Notes: generated from the letters alone by a model not told the origin. A stretch of DNA of 57,288 nucleotides from an uncultured Saprospiraceae bacterium (GCA_937969415.1 CALBWK010000060.1:1-57288); one strand, 5' to 3'. Shown: positions 9,207 through 19,288, counted from the first letter of the stretch. Numbers and translations: made by a program.

Positions 9207-11978
9207 TTAGCCCATCGCCTTATTGACCAAATCCGCTTGTTGCTTCTCGTGGACTTTTTTGAATCCAGTAGCGGGACTGGCCGTAGCAGCTCTACTTATC
9301 AACGAAATATCTGTTTTTCTCCAGTATCTCATTAAATAATCCCAAGCGCCCATATTGGCTGACTCCTCTTGTACCCAAAACTTTTCTGCTTTGTCGTACT
9401 TCGAGAATATAGCATCAACTTGCTCCTGAGGGAATGGGTACAACTGCTCCACTCTTACTATCGCTACGTCAGATCGCTTGCCCTCTTCTTTTGCTTTGAG
9501 GAGGTCATAGTAGACCTTTCCGCTACACACTAAGAGACGCTTGACCTTTTTAGGATCAGCAGAAGTATCATCTAAGGTTTCTTGGAAGTGGGTGCCTTTG
9601 GCAAATTCTTTTTTGGCAGAGACAGCGAGTGGATGTCTTAGCATAGACTTAGGTGACATCACGATAAGTGGCTTTCTAAGATCTCTCGCCAGTTGTCTTC
9701 TGAGTACGTGAAATAGATTGGCTGGCGTAGTCATATTGACAATTGTAAAATTGTACTCCGCCGTCATCTGCAGAAATCTCTCGACTCTTGCACTAGAGTG
9801 CTCCGGCCCTTGTCCTTCCATACCATTAGGTAGCAGCATTACGAGACCACTCATACGCTGCCATTTTGATTCAGCAGCACTGATAAATTGATCTACCATC
9901 GTCTGGGCTCCATTGTAGAAATCACCAAACTGTGCCTCCCATAACACGAGATTATCAGGATTAGCGAGAGAGTAACCATACTCGAACCCTAACACAGCAA
10001 ACTCAGATAGGAAACTATTGAATATTCTGTACTTCCCTTGATTCTTAGACAAGCCATCAAGCCTGTTAAATTGTTCCTCTGTCTCTACGTCATTGAATAT
10101 AGCGTGACGATGGGAGAAGGTACCTCTCTTGACATCCTGCCCACTCATCCTGACATCTTTACCTTCTAGTAAGATACTGCCATACGCCATAAGCTCCGCC
10201 ATTGCCCAATCTAGGTTGCCAGCATCGAGTAGCTTGTTGGTGTTTTTCAATAACCTATTCACTTTGGAGAGCAGGTTGATACCTTTAGGTGCCTGCGCTA
10301 TATGTGAAAGGATTTTATCTACAGTCTTAGCATCGATACCTGTATCAGGAGAGCTGCCTTTTACTGTATCATCAAAGCTGATATTGAGTTTAGCCCAAGC
10401 TTCCTCAGGAGGTTGTGGAGAGTAGGGTAGTGGTTTTTCTTTGACAGAATTGAGCCTATCTTGAAGATGGTCCCAAAACTTTTTTTCTAAAGTCTCAGCC
10501 AGCTTGGCATCCACATCTCCTCTGCTCGCCAATTTTTTGACATAGAGATCTCGAGGGTTAGGGTGCTTGTTGATGATCCCGTACATCTTTGGTTGTGTAA
10601 ATTTTGGATCATCTCCTTCATTGTGGCCATGTCGTCTGTAGCAGACCATATCTATAAAGACATCATTATTAAATTTCTGTCTGTACTCAGTAGCCATTTT
10701 TACAGCAAAGACGACAGCCTCTGGATCGTCTCCATTAATATGGAAGACAGGTGCTTGTACTAGGCCTGCTGCCGCTGTACAGTAATTAGAAGATCGAGCA
10801 TCATCAAAGTCCGTAGTAAAACCGATTTGATTATTGATCACTAAGTGGATAGTACCACCTGTATAATACCCTTCTAGCTGACTCATCTGCACTGTCTCAT
10901 AGACAATGCCTTGGCCAACTACAGCTGCATCTCCGTGTATTAATATAGGGAGAATCTTATCGTAGTCGCTTCTATAAAGCTGGTCTGCTTGTGCTCTCGA
11001 GTATCCTTCTACAACTGGATTGACTGCTTCTAGGTGAGAGGGATTTGGGGATAATTTAAGGTGGATTTTTTTGCCGTTTATTTCTCTCTGAGAGGCAAAG
11101 CCCAAGTGGTACTTGACGTCACCATCTCCAAAGCTCTGCTCTGGAATACTATTTCCTTCAAATTCGTTGAAGATTTCATCATAGGTTTTTCCCATAATAT
11201 TGGCCAGCACATTGAGTCGACCTCTGTGCGCCATGCCGATTACAACTTCTTCTACCTTATCCTTAGAAGCAGTAGCAATTATAGCCTCAAGGGCAGCGAT
11301 AGCCGTCTCACCACCTTCTAGCGAAAATCTTTTTTGGCCGATGTACTTAGTGTGTAAAAACTTCTCGAATATGACGGCCCCATTAAGGTTTTCTAAGATC
11401 CTTGACTTCTCTTCCTTGCTTAGACCAAAGCTATCTGATAGGTCTCTGTTCTCTATCTTGTCTCTTAGCCAGACTCTTTTCTCCCTATCCTCGATATGGG
11501 CATACTCATAGCCAATGTTACCAGCATAGAGTAGTCTACATTTATCTATAATCTCTTGTAGTGTACCATTAGGTAAGCCAAGCTCAGCACCTGCCTCAAA
11601 CTTTGTGTTAAGGTCTGCATCGCTGAGATTATAATCGCTTAAGTTGAGTCTAGCCTTTCTATCCCGGCGTTGTCTTATGGGATTAGTTGTAGAGAGCAAG
11701 TGTCCTCTTCTTCTGAATCCTCCAATAATAGAATAGGCAGCAAATTCCTTGTTGGCTAATAAGGCACCATCTGTCCTACCACTAGGTATGGCAGTGTCAG
11801 ATTTACTGGCACCATTGGTACTTGCAGCGTGGCCATTACCGTTTTGGCCTCCAAATTCAAATCCTTCAAAAAACACTCTCCATCCTTCCTCTACAGAGTC
11901 AGGGTTGTTGGCATATTTTGCGTACATGTCATCAATGAAGCTGGGGTGTGCATTGAATACGTAAGAATAATCTTTCAT
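9207..11978 (-). CDS. sucA: 2-oxoglutarate dehydrogenase E1 component
   Basis: A 923-residue thiamine-diphosphate enzyme of the TCA cycle that decarboxylates 2-oxoglutarate within the OGDH complex. It has the short N-terminal E2-binding segment (YVFNAHPSFIDDMYAKY), the central TPP-binding part with AHRGRLNVLANIMGK (about 250-264) and HGDAAVVGQG, the transketolase-like domain, and the C-terminal OGDH domain. A low-complexity GQNGNGHAASTNGAS linker lies at about 44-58. The length fits the family. sucB is not adjacent. The gene is monocistronic here, with ~210 non-coding bases upstream shared with the divergent rpsT. Confidence 0.97.
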   Translation of the reverse strand: MKDYSYVFNAHPSFIDDMYAKYANNPDSVEEGWRVFFEGFEFGGQNGNGHAASTNGASKSDTAIPSGRTDGALLANKEFAAYSIIGGFRRRGHLLSTTNPIRQRRDRKARLNLSDYNLSDADLNTKFEAGAELGLPNGTLQEIIDKCRLLYAGNIGYEYAHIEDREKRVWLRDKIENRDLSDSFGLSKEEKSRILENLNGAVIFEKFLHTKYIGQKRFSLEGGETAIAALEAIIATASKDKVEEVVIGMAHRGRLNVLANIMGKTYDEIFNEFEGNSIPEQSFGDGDVKYHLGFASQREINGKKIHLKLSPNPSHLEAVNPVVEGYSRAQADQLYRSDYDKILPILIHGDAAVVGQGIVYETVQMSQLEGYYTGGTIHLVINNQIGFTTDFDDARSSNYCTAAAGLVQAPVFHINGDDPEAVVFAVKMATEYRQKFNNDVFIDMVCYRRHGHNEGDDPKFTQPKMYGIINKHPNPRDLYVKKLASRGDVDAKLAETLEKKFWDHLQDRLNSVKEKPLPYSPQPPEEAWAKLNISFDDTVKGSSPDTGIDAKTVDKILSHIAQAPKGINLLSKVNRLLKNTNKLLDAGNLDWAMAELMAYGSILLEGKDVRMSGQDVKRGTFSHRHAIFNDVETEEQFNRLDGLSKNQGKYRIFNSFLSEFAVLGFEYGYSLANPDNLVLWEAQFGDFYNGAQTMVDQFISAAESKWQRMSGLVMLLPNGMEGQGPEHSSARVERFLQMTAEYNFTIVNMTTPANLFHVLRRQLARDLRKPLIVMSPKSMLRHPLAVSAKKEFAKGTHFQETLDDTSADPKKVKRLLVCSGKVYYDLLKAKEEGKRSDVAIVRVEQLYPFPQEQVDAIFSKYDKAEKFWVQEESANMGAWDYLMRYWRKTDISLISRAATASPATGFKKVHEKQQADLVNKAMG

Positions 11979-12153
11979 TTGCTGTTTATATCTTTGTAAA
12001 ACCTAATATGTGAAGGTACTGCAAAGGCAGTAATAGACAAGATAGAAGGCTAAAATTATGCTAAAACGGTCTAAATGCATTTTTTCTCAGCATTTTTAGC
12101 AATTATTGAACCTTTTTAAGAGCGAAACATAGATTTATTAGGATATAATAGAC

Positions 12154-12161
12154 TACTTTTG
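12154..12161 (+). promoter_or_regulatory. -7 promoter box of rpsT
   Basis: TACTTTTG matches TAnnTTTG exactly and lies 28 bases before the rpsT start codon. No clear -33 element is visible. Confidence 0.6.
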
Positions 12162-12189
12162 CACTCCAAATTTTAATAAGGATATACAA

Positions 12190-12441
12190 ATGGCACAACA
12201 CGCTTCATCCAAGAAAAGAATCAGACAAGACGCTAAGAAAAGGCTTCAGAACAGATATTATAAGAAAACTGCTAGAACGGCTATAGCTAAGTATAGAAGT
12301 CTTGAAGATGCTGCAGAGGCAAAAGCTTTCTTACCTAAAATCATTTCTATGATAGATAAGTTAGCTAAAAACAATAACTGGCATAAGAACAAAGCAGCGA
12401 ACCTTAAGAGTAAGCTAATGAAGTACGCTAACGGCCTCTAG
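12190..12441 (+). CDS. rpsT: 30S ribosomal protein S20
   Basis: An 83-residue basic helical protein that binds 16S rRNA during 30S assembly. The N-terminus [18 protein letters not shown] and the C-terminal half ([17 protein letters not shown]) match S20. It is preceded by a good -7 box and followed by a hairpin terminator, so it is a single-gene transcription unit divergent from sucA. Confidence 0.97.
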   Translation: MAQHASSKKRIRQDAKKRLQNRYYKKTARTAIAKYRSLEDAAEAKAFLPKIISMIDKLAKNNNWHKNKAANLKSKLMKYANGL

Positions 12442-12472
12442 GCTAGTTCGTTGCTCAAAAAATATAACAAGT

Positions 12473-12503
12473 CTCGTCAGGATGTTCTGGCGAGGCTTTT
12501 TTT
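12473..12503 (+). terminator. Terminator of rpsT
   Basis: Stem CTCGTCAG (12473-12480) / CTGGCGAG (12487-12494) with a GATGTT loop and one wobble pair, followed by a seven-T run at 12497-12503. Confidence 0.85.
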
Positions 12504-12514
12504 ATGGCTGTATT

Positions 12515-12619
12515 TTAAGGGTTAAACAAGTCCCAAACGGCTAAGACTAGAATAAATAGCACGGTAAACCAGAACAGTCCTTTGATAGTAATGCGCTGCT
12601 CAGTTGGGAACTGATCCAT
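12515..12619 (-). CDS. 34-residue single-span membrane protein (hypothetical)
   Basis: A small open frame with ATG at 12619-12617 and TAA at 12517-12515. It begins MDQFPTEQRITIKG, then has a hydrophobic stretch of about 15 residues (LFWFTVLFILVLAVW), and ends DLFNP. It begins 11 bases after the MCE-protein stop on the same strand, so it is probably co-transcribed. The charged start, single span and position make it look real, but no family is recognised. It is short enough that a chance frame is possible. Confidence 0.45.
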   Translation of the reverse strand: MDQFPTEQRITIKGLFWFTVLFILVLAVWDLFNP

Positions 12620-12630
12620 CTTCTAAGAGC

Positions 12631-13674
12631 TTAATTACCTGCAGGATCATCTTCTGGCAGAGTGTAGTCAGGGACTTTTTTACCGAAGACTTTAAAATAT
12701 CTCTTGGGGTTGAGTCGGATGTCCTGCAAGAGCAGGTTCATATTTCGTGTAGAAGTTGAGAGATTATCGTAAAGATCCTTGTCATTCATCAAGAGTCCAA
12801 GAGAACCATCTTCGGAACCTAGCTTAGCGACTACCTTATTGAGCTCTGTCATCGTCACCGTTGCTTGTTCCATTGTCTTTTCTACTGACTGCAAGCTATT
12901 AGTTGCTTGATCAATAGTTGTATTTGTTTTGTTGACGGTCTCAGATAAGGAGACTTTAGATAGGTCATTAGACAGTGTCCCTATATTGTTGAGGATATTA
13001 GTGAGTTGAGCATTGCTATTGACCAGGGCTTCTGTAAGGATGGTCATATTGGCCATAGTTTTCTCTATATCTCCAGCAGAACGGCTCATTAGATTAGAGA
13101 ATCTCGTCGTAGATAGCGCCAGATTATCCATAGTTGTAGAAAGATCTCTAACTGTATTATCCAGCGGAGTGTCAGATCCTTCAGCTCCTAGTTTACCTAT
13201 TGTTCTATCTACTGTAGAAGTCAATGACTCTATATGTGGTTGGATATCTTCTGGCGAAAATAGAGCACCTAAGAGTCCTATCATTTTACTATCTAGATAA
13301 CTACCGCTTTCTGCACAATTAGACCCATCGCAAAATTTATCAAAGACCAGTTCTAGTTCTTTGCCTCCAAGAGGTCCTTCCGGTCTGACTTCTACAACTG
13401 TGTAATTAGGGAGCTTGATGTCTTTTTTGACTTGGAATCCAATATCTATTTTCCTTATATCATCAGGTTGTGGTTGGATGCTAGAGACAGTACCCACCTG
13501 TACACCATTAATGAGGACTGGTGTTGCGGTATTTATTTCTTTGGCATTACTAATAGTTGTGTAATAGGTCTTGTCACCACTAAGCAAATTCTTACCAGAG
13601 ATAAAGTTATAACCCCATAGAGCGAGTATGGCAGTAACTATGGCGAGTATGGCTATTTGGATTTCTCTTTTCAT
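12631..13674 (-). CDS. MlaD/MCE-family lipid-transport protein
   Basis: A 347-residue protein with a basic start and one N-terminal membrane anchor (MKREIQIAILAIVTAILALWGY). An MCE domain (about 25-100) follows, with TATPVLINGVQVGTVSSI and VRPEGPLGGKELELVF. The remainder is a long helical region rich in T, N, S and Q (about 140-320). MCE proteins form rings or tubes that carry lipids between inner and outer membranes, with an MlaE/MlaF transporter, which is not seen here. An upstream in-frame start at 13719 would add 15 residues before MKRE, but the family pattern favours 13674. Confidence 0.85.
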   Translation of the reverse strand: MKREIQIAILAIVTAILALWGYNFISGKNLLSGDKTYYTTISNAKEINTATPVLINGVQVGTVSSIQPQPDDIRKIDIGFQVKKDIKLPNYTVVEVRPEGPLGGKELELVFDKFCDGSNCAESGSYLDSKMIGLLGALFSPEDIQPHIESLTSTVDRTIGKLGAEGSDTPLDNTVRDLSTTMDNLALSTTRFSNLMSRSAGDIEKTMANMTILTEALVNSNAQLTNILNNIGTLSNDLSKVSLSETVNKTNTTIDQATNSLQSVEKTMEQATVTMTELNKVVAKLGSEDGSLGLLMNDKDLYDNLSTSTRNMNLLLQDIRLNPKRYFKVFGKKVPDYTLPEDDPAGN

Positions 13675-13941
13675 GTCGTAGTGAATAGGGCGCAAAGGTA
13701 GTGATATGTAGGATACCATACCTTCTAGGAAGCTGTCTCAGATTAATTAATATAGGCGTCTGCATAGACAAAATAGACCGATTCATCTGGGTTGGGTTGA
13801 CTATTGTCAGTCCGATAGGTACTTTGCAGCCTATATAATTCCGTTTTTAGAGAGAAACTAATTTTGTGAGGGTTTTGAATCCCTAGATTAAAAGTTTACT
13901 CGCTGTAATTCAGAGCTATATACATTAATTTTATCAATCAT

Positions 13942-16797
13942 ATGATTAAGTCTTTGTTGTTGGTTTTTGGTGTTATGCTCTATTGGAATGCTTCCCTGCA
14001 CTCGCAGGTGGATACACCGACTACAATTGCACAAGATACAATCCCGTCCCAAGGTCAGATTGTTAAGGACATACAAGGAGATACGCTTCCTGATATTGAT
14101 TTAGATAAGCTTAATCTTTCTCAAGATAGAATAGGCTCTAACTCTGATCGCCAAGTTGTAAAGTTTGCCGAAAGTGACTTAGATGATAAGATTATCAAAG
14201 GATCAGTCGATTCTATGCTTTTTGATAAAACTGGTAATATCGTATGGTTATATGGTGATGCCTTTGTTAAGTATCAAGATAAGGAGCTCAAAGCTGATCT
14301 TATTATCCTAGATATGGAAAGCAAGATAGCAGAGGCCAGAATGACGAATAATAAAAATTATACGCAAAAGCCCACGTTTACAGATAATGGCAAGACTTAT
14401 AAGTACAGGGGACTCAGGTATAATTTCGAAACAGAGAAAGGCATCGTTACGGATGCCATCACGTCGGAGGGTGAGTTTATAGTGCACGGTGAGAAGACAA
14501 AGTATGTAAGCGCAGGTGGAGACATTTATTCTGATACTGATGTTATCTATAATGCCAACTCCTTAATTACAACGTGCAATCACGATCATCCGCACTTCGG
14601 ATTCAAGGCTAAGAAACTTAAGGTGATTCCAGATAAGGTTGCCGTGTCGGGTCCAGCCAATTTGCAAATTGCAGGCGTGCCTACACCGCTATGGATTCCT
14701 TTTGGACTTTTCCCATTGACCGATGGGACAACGACAGGTCTCATCTTTCCAGATGGCTATCAATTTTACTCTGAAGATCTTGGTTTTGGTCTTTCTGGAG
14801 TAGGTTGGTATTTTCCTATCAACGATTATGTGCACACGAGTGTGACGGCAGATTTTTATTCGAGAGGTACTTGGGGGTTGAGTTCAAGAACTAATTACGC
14901 CAAGAAGTACAAGTATACAGGTAGTTTTAATCTGTCTTATAATGATTTCAAACAAGAGGCAGCTGATGGACTAAGTGTCAATTCTAGAAAAGGTTTCAAT
15001 ATCCAAGTCAATCATAAACAAGATACTAAGGCACATCCATATATCAATTTTGGTGGAGATATTTCTATCGTCGGTAACAACAATGTAAGCAGAGTCAATA
15101 ATGATGCACAGAGTGTACTAACCAATACGTATCGTTCCAATTTTTATTATACTCACCAGATGCCAAATACGCCTTTCACTTTTAGAATGGGACTCAATCA
15201 TAATCAGAATACCAATACACGTATGATGAATATCACTTTGCCGGATATTTCCTTACGTATGAGAACCATCTTTCCTTTTGAAAGAAAAAATAGTGGAGGC
15301 AATGAGCCCAAGTGGTATGAAAAAATTAGCTTAGGTTATGAGGCACAGACCTTACTGAGGACTACTACAACTGATACGACATTATTTACTAGAGAGGCCT
15401 TGGATAATGCGAGAGCTGGAATAAATCAAAGTGCTTCAGTCTCTGTCACAACCAAAATTTTGAATTACCTCAATGTGACGCCAAGTATTAATATTGATGA
15501 AACTTGGTTGGCCAATTCTGTAAATAAATCAATAGGGAGGAATCAAGTACTTAATTTTGTAGAAGCAGACACACTTGCAGGTATTGAGGCAGACAGTTTT
15601 ATAACTTTTGTTGACACCGTACTTACTGACGTTTTTACAGATTTTTCTGCCTATAGAGAGTTTGATGCCGGTGTGACTTTGCAGACCACAATTTATGGCA
15701 CCAAGAATTTTAAGCTTGGTAAACTTAGAGGGATCCGTCACTTGCTTAAGCCTAATATTCGTTTTTCTTATTCACCAGATCAAAGCAACTTGGTCGATAC
15801 CCTGACTTATTTCGATACGAGGGAGAGAGTCCTCACCTATACAAAGTTTGACGAAGGACCGTTTGGTTCGCCTAGATTTTCGGAACTACAGTCTCAGCTA
15901 TCCTACGGCCTAGATAATACCTTAGAGTTAAAATATTTTTCAAAGAAAGATTCTACAGAAAAGAAATTTAAAATATTCGATAGCGTCACTATGCGCGGCA
16001 GCAGAAACTTTGCGGCGGATAGCTTGAAGTGGGGGAGACACATGATGAGCAGTCGGACGAGATTGTTCAATGGTATTACGGAGCTGCGTTCAGATTGGAC
16101 CTTTGATCCTTATGTGGAAGTTAACTCTAGAAGGGTAGCGACGACAGTATGGTCTCAAAGCAAAAGACCAGTAAGATTAGAGACTGGAAGAATAAGTCTG
16201 TCAAACAATATTTCTTTTAGAAAATTGAGAGAAAGTTTTAACAAGAAGAAGTCAGAAAAATCAGAGAGAAATAGCAATGAACAAGAGGACTTGAGGCCAG
16301 ACCCTCTAGGCACTTCTCTTAATGATATAAATGGTAGCCCTGATGGATTGTTGCCATCTGACCGCAGCACTTTGGATTCTGAGAATGATCGAGGAGGTGC
16401 AAGAACGGAGGAGAAAGAAGGTAAGAAGCTGCGTTCTATTTGGTCGATTCTGGATGGAATGAACTTGCGACACGAGTTGCGATATGAAATTCGAGGAAAT
16501 GATGGGAACCTTCAGTCTGGAATCACTGACCATACATTAACTTTTGGCGGCAGATTTGATTTGACAGATAACTGGGGTATTAATATTGGTAATTTGGGTT
16601 ATGATTTCAAAGGTCGCGGTTTGAACTACGCAGCGATTTCATTTACGAGAAAATTGCATTGTTGGAATATGGCCATTTCATGGTTTCCAGATAGAGGCAA
16701 CACTTATCAGTTTGCTATCTCAGTAAATTCCAGTACACTTTCGTTTCTCAAGTATAATTACGGTCAGAATAATACAGACGGCTTCTTCGGTCTATAA
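13942..16797 (+). CDS. lptD: LptD-type LPS-assembly outer-membrane protein
   Basis: A 951-residue protein with a signal peptide (about 1-22, ending LHSQ). A beta-jellyroll OstA-like periplasmic domain (about 70-260) has GNIVWLYGDAFVKYQD and FTDNGKTYKYRGLRYNFETEKG. A large beta-barrel follows and ends at the C-terminus. Bacteroidota LptD proteins look like this and insert lipopolysaccharide into the outer leaflet. A basic, charged segment near residues 760-835 is probably an extracellular or linker loop. It is divergent from the MCE gene and ends one base before the convergent membrane-protein gene. Confidence 0.85.
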   Translation: MIKSLLLVFGVMLYWNASLHSQVDTPTTIAQDTIPSQGQIVKDIQGDTLPDIDLDKLNLSQDRIGSNSDRQVVKFAESDLDDKIIKGSVDSMLFDKTGNIVWLYGDAFVKYQDKELKADLIILDMESKIAEARMTNNKNYTQKPTFTDNGKTYKYRGLRYNFETEKGIVTDAITSEGEFIVHGEKTKYVSAGGDIYSDTDVIYNANSLITTCNHDHPHFGFKAKKLKVIPDKVAVSGPANLQIAGVPTPLWIPFGLFPLTDGTTTGLIFPDGYQFYSEDLGFGLSGVGWYFPINDYVHTSVTADFYSRGTWGLSSRTNYAKKYKYTGSFNLSYNDFKQEAADGLSVNSRKGFNIQVNHKQDTKAHPYINFGGDISIVGNNNVSRVNNDAQSVLTNTYRSNFYYTHQMPNTPFTFRMGLNHNQNTNTRMMNITLPDISLRMRTIFPFERKNSGGNEPKWYEKISLGYEAQTLLRTTTTDTTLFTREALDNARAGINQSASVSVTTKILNYLNVTPSINIDETWLANSVNKSIGRNQVLNFVEADTLAGIEADSFITFVDTVLTDVFTDFSAYREFDAGVTLQTTIYGTKNFKLGKLRGIRHLLKPNIRFSYSPDQSNLVDTLTYFDTRERVLTYTKFDEGPFGSPRFSELQSQLSYGLDNTLELKYFSKKDSTEKKFKIFDSVTMRGSRNFAADSLKWGRHMMSSRTRLFNGITELRSDWTFDPYVEVNSRRVATTVWSQSKRPVRLETGRISLSNNISFRKLRESFNKKKSEKSERNSNEQEDLRPDPLGTSLNDINGSPDGLLPSDRSTLDSENDRGGARTEEKEGKKLRSIWSILDGMNLRHELRYEIRGNDGNLQSGITDHTLTFGGRFDLTDNWGINIGNLGYDFKGRGLNYAAISFTRKLHCWNMAISWFPDRGNTYQFAISVNSSTLSFLKYNYGQNNTDGFFGL

Positions 16798-16798
16798 C

Positions 16799-18433
16799 TT
16801 ATTTAAGTCTGAATCCTTCCTCGATAGTCTGGCCGCGAGGGACTATGTCTAATGGATTATTGTAGGGTAAACAAGGAGGCTCTACGCCATAGCAATGTGG
16901 ATCTATAGAATATTTTAATGTGATGGTCCCTGAATGTTTTTCTGTGTAAGGATGTTCCACTTTTACAACTGACGGCTTTATTGGATGTTGAATCAATATA
17001 CCATAGTCTAGATTAGAAAATAATCTTAACCACGATAGTGTGACTAACAACATCAAGCCAAGAATAAAATACCTGGTCGGTAGTTTAATCAAGTTCCAGA
17101 ATATAAACCCTGCCCCAGTAATTAGAAATAATAGCCAAGCCCACCCAAATCTTATGCTAGGGTAATTACAAAACCATATCGCAATTATAGGAATGGCATA
17201 GAGCAAAAAGAAAAAGGAGGACTTCGACAGTTGTGTCTTTTTTAATCCAAAAGCCGACGCAAGTACAATTAGCAAACTGAGAGGTGTTAAAGCGATGACT
17301 GTTTTTCCGATGAGCATCCCCCAACTCCTTTCTAGCCACACTGGCCACCATTGGCTGAGGGAAGGATGGGTCATACTATCATATAAATATTCTGGTCGTA
17401 CAATTTCGAGTTTGGCAAATTCACTGATAATGTCGTGGGCTGCTATTGTGACCTGTGCTGGCACTTTCCATTCTGGACTGAATAAGTCTACAAAGTGAAT
17501 AGGGAATATTAGATAACCTGATAGAAAATAATTTCTGATAAACCACGGTAAGACCAATATCAAGCCCCACATAAAATAAAGGATGATTCTTTTTCGATGC
17601 GCTTTTTGTGTAAGAATTATCCACGCAGGCGCTGCGAGTAAGAAAGCATTGAACGGTCGTATGGTAAATAAGAACAGGCCTATTGCAATAAGCGTCAATA
17701 GCTCTGCTACGGAAGTTTTCTTTTGCAAAGCCTCTAGCGACCAGGCAATCAAAACAACCGCACCCATAATGCCGAGGTAGTCGCTATCCATAGAGTTGAG
17801 CAGAAATGAGAATGGGAAAACCAATGCTCCTGCTAACAACGCATCTGGTAACTGCAGCTTTTGATAATGATCGGCACCCCGCAAGCGCTGCAAGAAATAG
17901 AAATTGAAGACTATGAAGAGCAGTCCATTAAGTTTATAGACGCCTCCCGCTATCCAGGGCACAAAGCCAAATACTGCGCTCAGCATATGGAAGCCAGAGT
18001 TGAAACCGATACGGTGATTGAGTAGAGCTATACCCGGAACGACTGGGTAAGATTCTATCCATTTGACAAGGGGTAGATAGTAGCCTGCCTCATCTATATT
18101 AGTCGTTGCAGTTAACGACAGGCAGAGGGCAGCTAGGCTTAAGATGATAAGGACCAGCGCTTTAACTTGGATGTTGCGAAAGTGTTCTTTTAGCTCTACG
18201 TGACCTTTTATAAGGCCATACCCACCCAATAAAAGCAAAAGTATTACGAGGTGTGGTGTGATTGGAAAGAATAGAGACCAACAATTACCTAAAGCAGTTA
18301 TGATAGCCAATCCTACTAAAAACCTTTTTATCGGGATTAGGCTATTTGTATGAGTAGGCGTTGGAAGTAAAGCTGTTCCAATTCCAAGCGCTGTAGCGTA
18401 AGCCAAAGCCCAAATTATTATTAGTAGAATCAT
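16799..18433 (-). CDS. Large polytopic membrane protein (GT-C/LIC_10190-like)
   Basis: A 544-residue protein with about 12-14 predicted membrane spans and a soluble C-terminal tail (VEPPCLPYNNPLDIVPRGQ). NHRIGFNSGFHMLSA and the general layout resemble bacterial GT-C-like glycosyltransferase or LIC_10190-type membrane proteins, but no catalytic motif was identified. ATG at 18433 is preferred to an upstream start at 18472, because it sits 5 bases after the previous gene's stop and opens with a hydrophobic MILLIIIWAL. It is co-directional with the YciI-like gene. Confidence 0.6.
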   Translation of the reverse strand: MILLIIIWALAYATALGIGTALLPTPTHTNSLIPIKRFLVGLAIITALGNCWSLFFPITPHLVILLLLLGGYGLIKGHVELKEHFRNIQVKALVLIILSLAALCLSLTATTNIDEAGYYLPLVKWIESYPVVPGIALLNHRIGFNSGFHMLSAVFGFVPWIAGGVYKLNGLLFIVFNFYFLQRLRGADHYQKLQLPDALLAGALVFPFSFLLNSMDSDYLGIMGAVVLIAWSLEALQKKTSVAELLTLIAIGLFLFTIRPFNAFLLAAPAWIILTQKAHRKRIILYFMWGLILVLPWFIRNYFLSGYLIFPIHFVDLFSPEWKVPAQVTIAAHDIISEFAKLEIVRPEYLYDSMTHPSLSQWWPVWLERSWGMLIGKTVIALTPLSLLIVLASAFGLKKTQLSKSSFFFLLYAIPIIAIWFCNYPSIRFGWAWLLFLITGAGFIFWNLIKLPTRYFILGLMLLVTLSWLRLFSNLDYGILIQHPIKPSVVKVEHPYTEKHSGTITLKYSIDPHCYGVEPPCLPYNNPLDIVPRGQTIEEGFRLK

Positions 18434-18438
18434 AGACG

Positions 18439-18873
18439 CTATTCCAGCGTGCTGCCCTTGGCAGCCCACCATGGCAGTACTTCTATAATTAGTCTTCCAG
18501 CTATGACTGCTGGATCATTACTTACCAGCTGAGTTGCCTTTTCTAGAGTGGGGACATTGTAGATGACGACTCCTTGCATCTCTCCGTCGCCGCTTCCTCC
18601 AAATGGTCCAGCAATGTTCAGTTGACCGCTTTGCGCCAGTTCATTCATATAAGCTAGGTGTCCTTTTTGTATTTGTTGAGTTTCTTCAGGTGATTGATCC
18701 CGATTTGGCCCTTTTTTGAGAAAAGCCATAAAGTACTTCTTCATTATATAGGTGGTATCACCTTCCGTCATCTCGAAGGTTTCAAAGCCTAGGGAATCCA
18801 CTTGGAGATCCTGGCTAGAACAAGGTGGTGAGTATATGAAGAATGTAAGTAGAATAAGGGCTGCGGCCTTCAT
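18439..18873 (-). CDS. Exported YciI-like (YCII-related) protein
   Basis: A 144-residue protein with a signal peptide (about 1-20, ending PCSSQ), then a dimeric ferredoxin-like YCII domain. Features are the MAFLKKGP strand, HLAYMNELAQSGQLNIAGPF, and GVVIYNVPTLEKATQLVSNDPAVIAG. Cytosolic YciI relatives are small proteins of uncertain enzymatic role, and the export signal is the notable addition. It is the first gene of a two-gene leftward unit. The divergent rpsO promoter lies just upstream. Confidence 0.75.
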   Translation of the reverse strand: MKAAALILLTFFIYSPPCSSQDLQVDSLGFETFEMTEGDTTYIMKKYFMAFLKKGPNRDQSPEETQQIQKGHLAYMNELAQSGQLNIAGPFGGSGDGEMQGVVIYNVPTLEKATQLVSNDPAVIAGRLIIEVLPWWAAKGSTLE

Positions 18874-18927
18874 TTTTGTCTATTTAGGGCAGAAAATTAT
18901 TGTCAAAAAGCAATTGCAGAAAAAACA

Positions 18928-18935
18928 TATCTTTG
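18928..18935 (+). promoter_or_regulatory. -7 promoter box of rpsO
   Basis: TATCTTTG is an exact TAnnTTTG match, 50 bases before the rpsO start. A TTG at 18900-18902 is 25 bases upstream, a long spacing for a -33 element. Confidence 0.55.
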
Positions 18936-18985
18936 CACCTGCTAAAATACGATTTACATAATCCTTTTTGGTTAACTAAAATACA

Positions 18986-19288
18986 ATGGCAACATACCTA
19001 ACAAAAGAGAAGAAAGAAGAAATCTTCGCAGAGTACGGAGGCGGTAAAGACAATACCGGTTCTATTGAAGGACAAATAGCTTTATTTACCTTCAGAGTAC
19101 AGAGTCTAACAGACCACCTTAAAGTCAACAGAAAAGACCACTCCTCTAGGAGAGCGCTTTTAACCTTAGTCGGTAAGAGAAGAAGACTTCTTAATTACCT
19201 CGCTAAGAAAGATATCAATGGTTACAGAGATATCATCGAGAAACTAGAGATCAGAAAGACTTCAGTAGAAGATTCTGGCGCATACTAG
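18986..19288 (+). CDS. rpsO: 30S ribosomal protein S15
   Basis: A 100-residue protein slightly longer than the 88-90 of most S15 proteins because of a C-terminal extension (KTSVEDSGAY). The core DHLKVNRKDHSSRRALLTLV is the S15 signature that binds the 16S rRNA three-way junction. It sits immediately before pnp, the classic rpsO-pnp arrangement, with a 94-base gap. In E. coli that gap holds RNase III processing and autoregulation sites; no equivalent is obvious here. Confidence 0.97.
   Translation: MATYLTKEKKEEIFAEYGGGKDNTGSIEGQIALFTFRVQSLTDHLKVNRKDHSSRRALLTLVGKRRRLLNYLAKKDINGYRDIIEKLEIRKTSVEDSGAY

Noticed and set aside
13675-13719. Upstream start of the MCE gene
   Set aside because: The extra 15 residues are not hydrophobic or basic as in the family; the anchor starts at MKREIQ.
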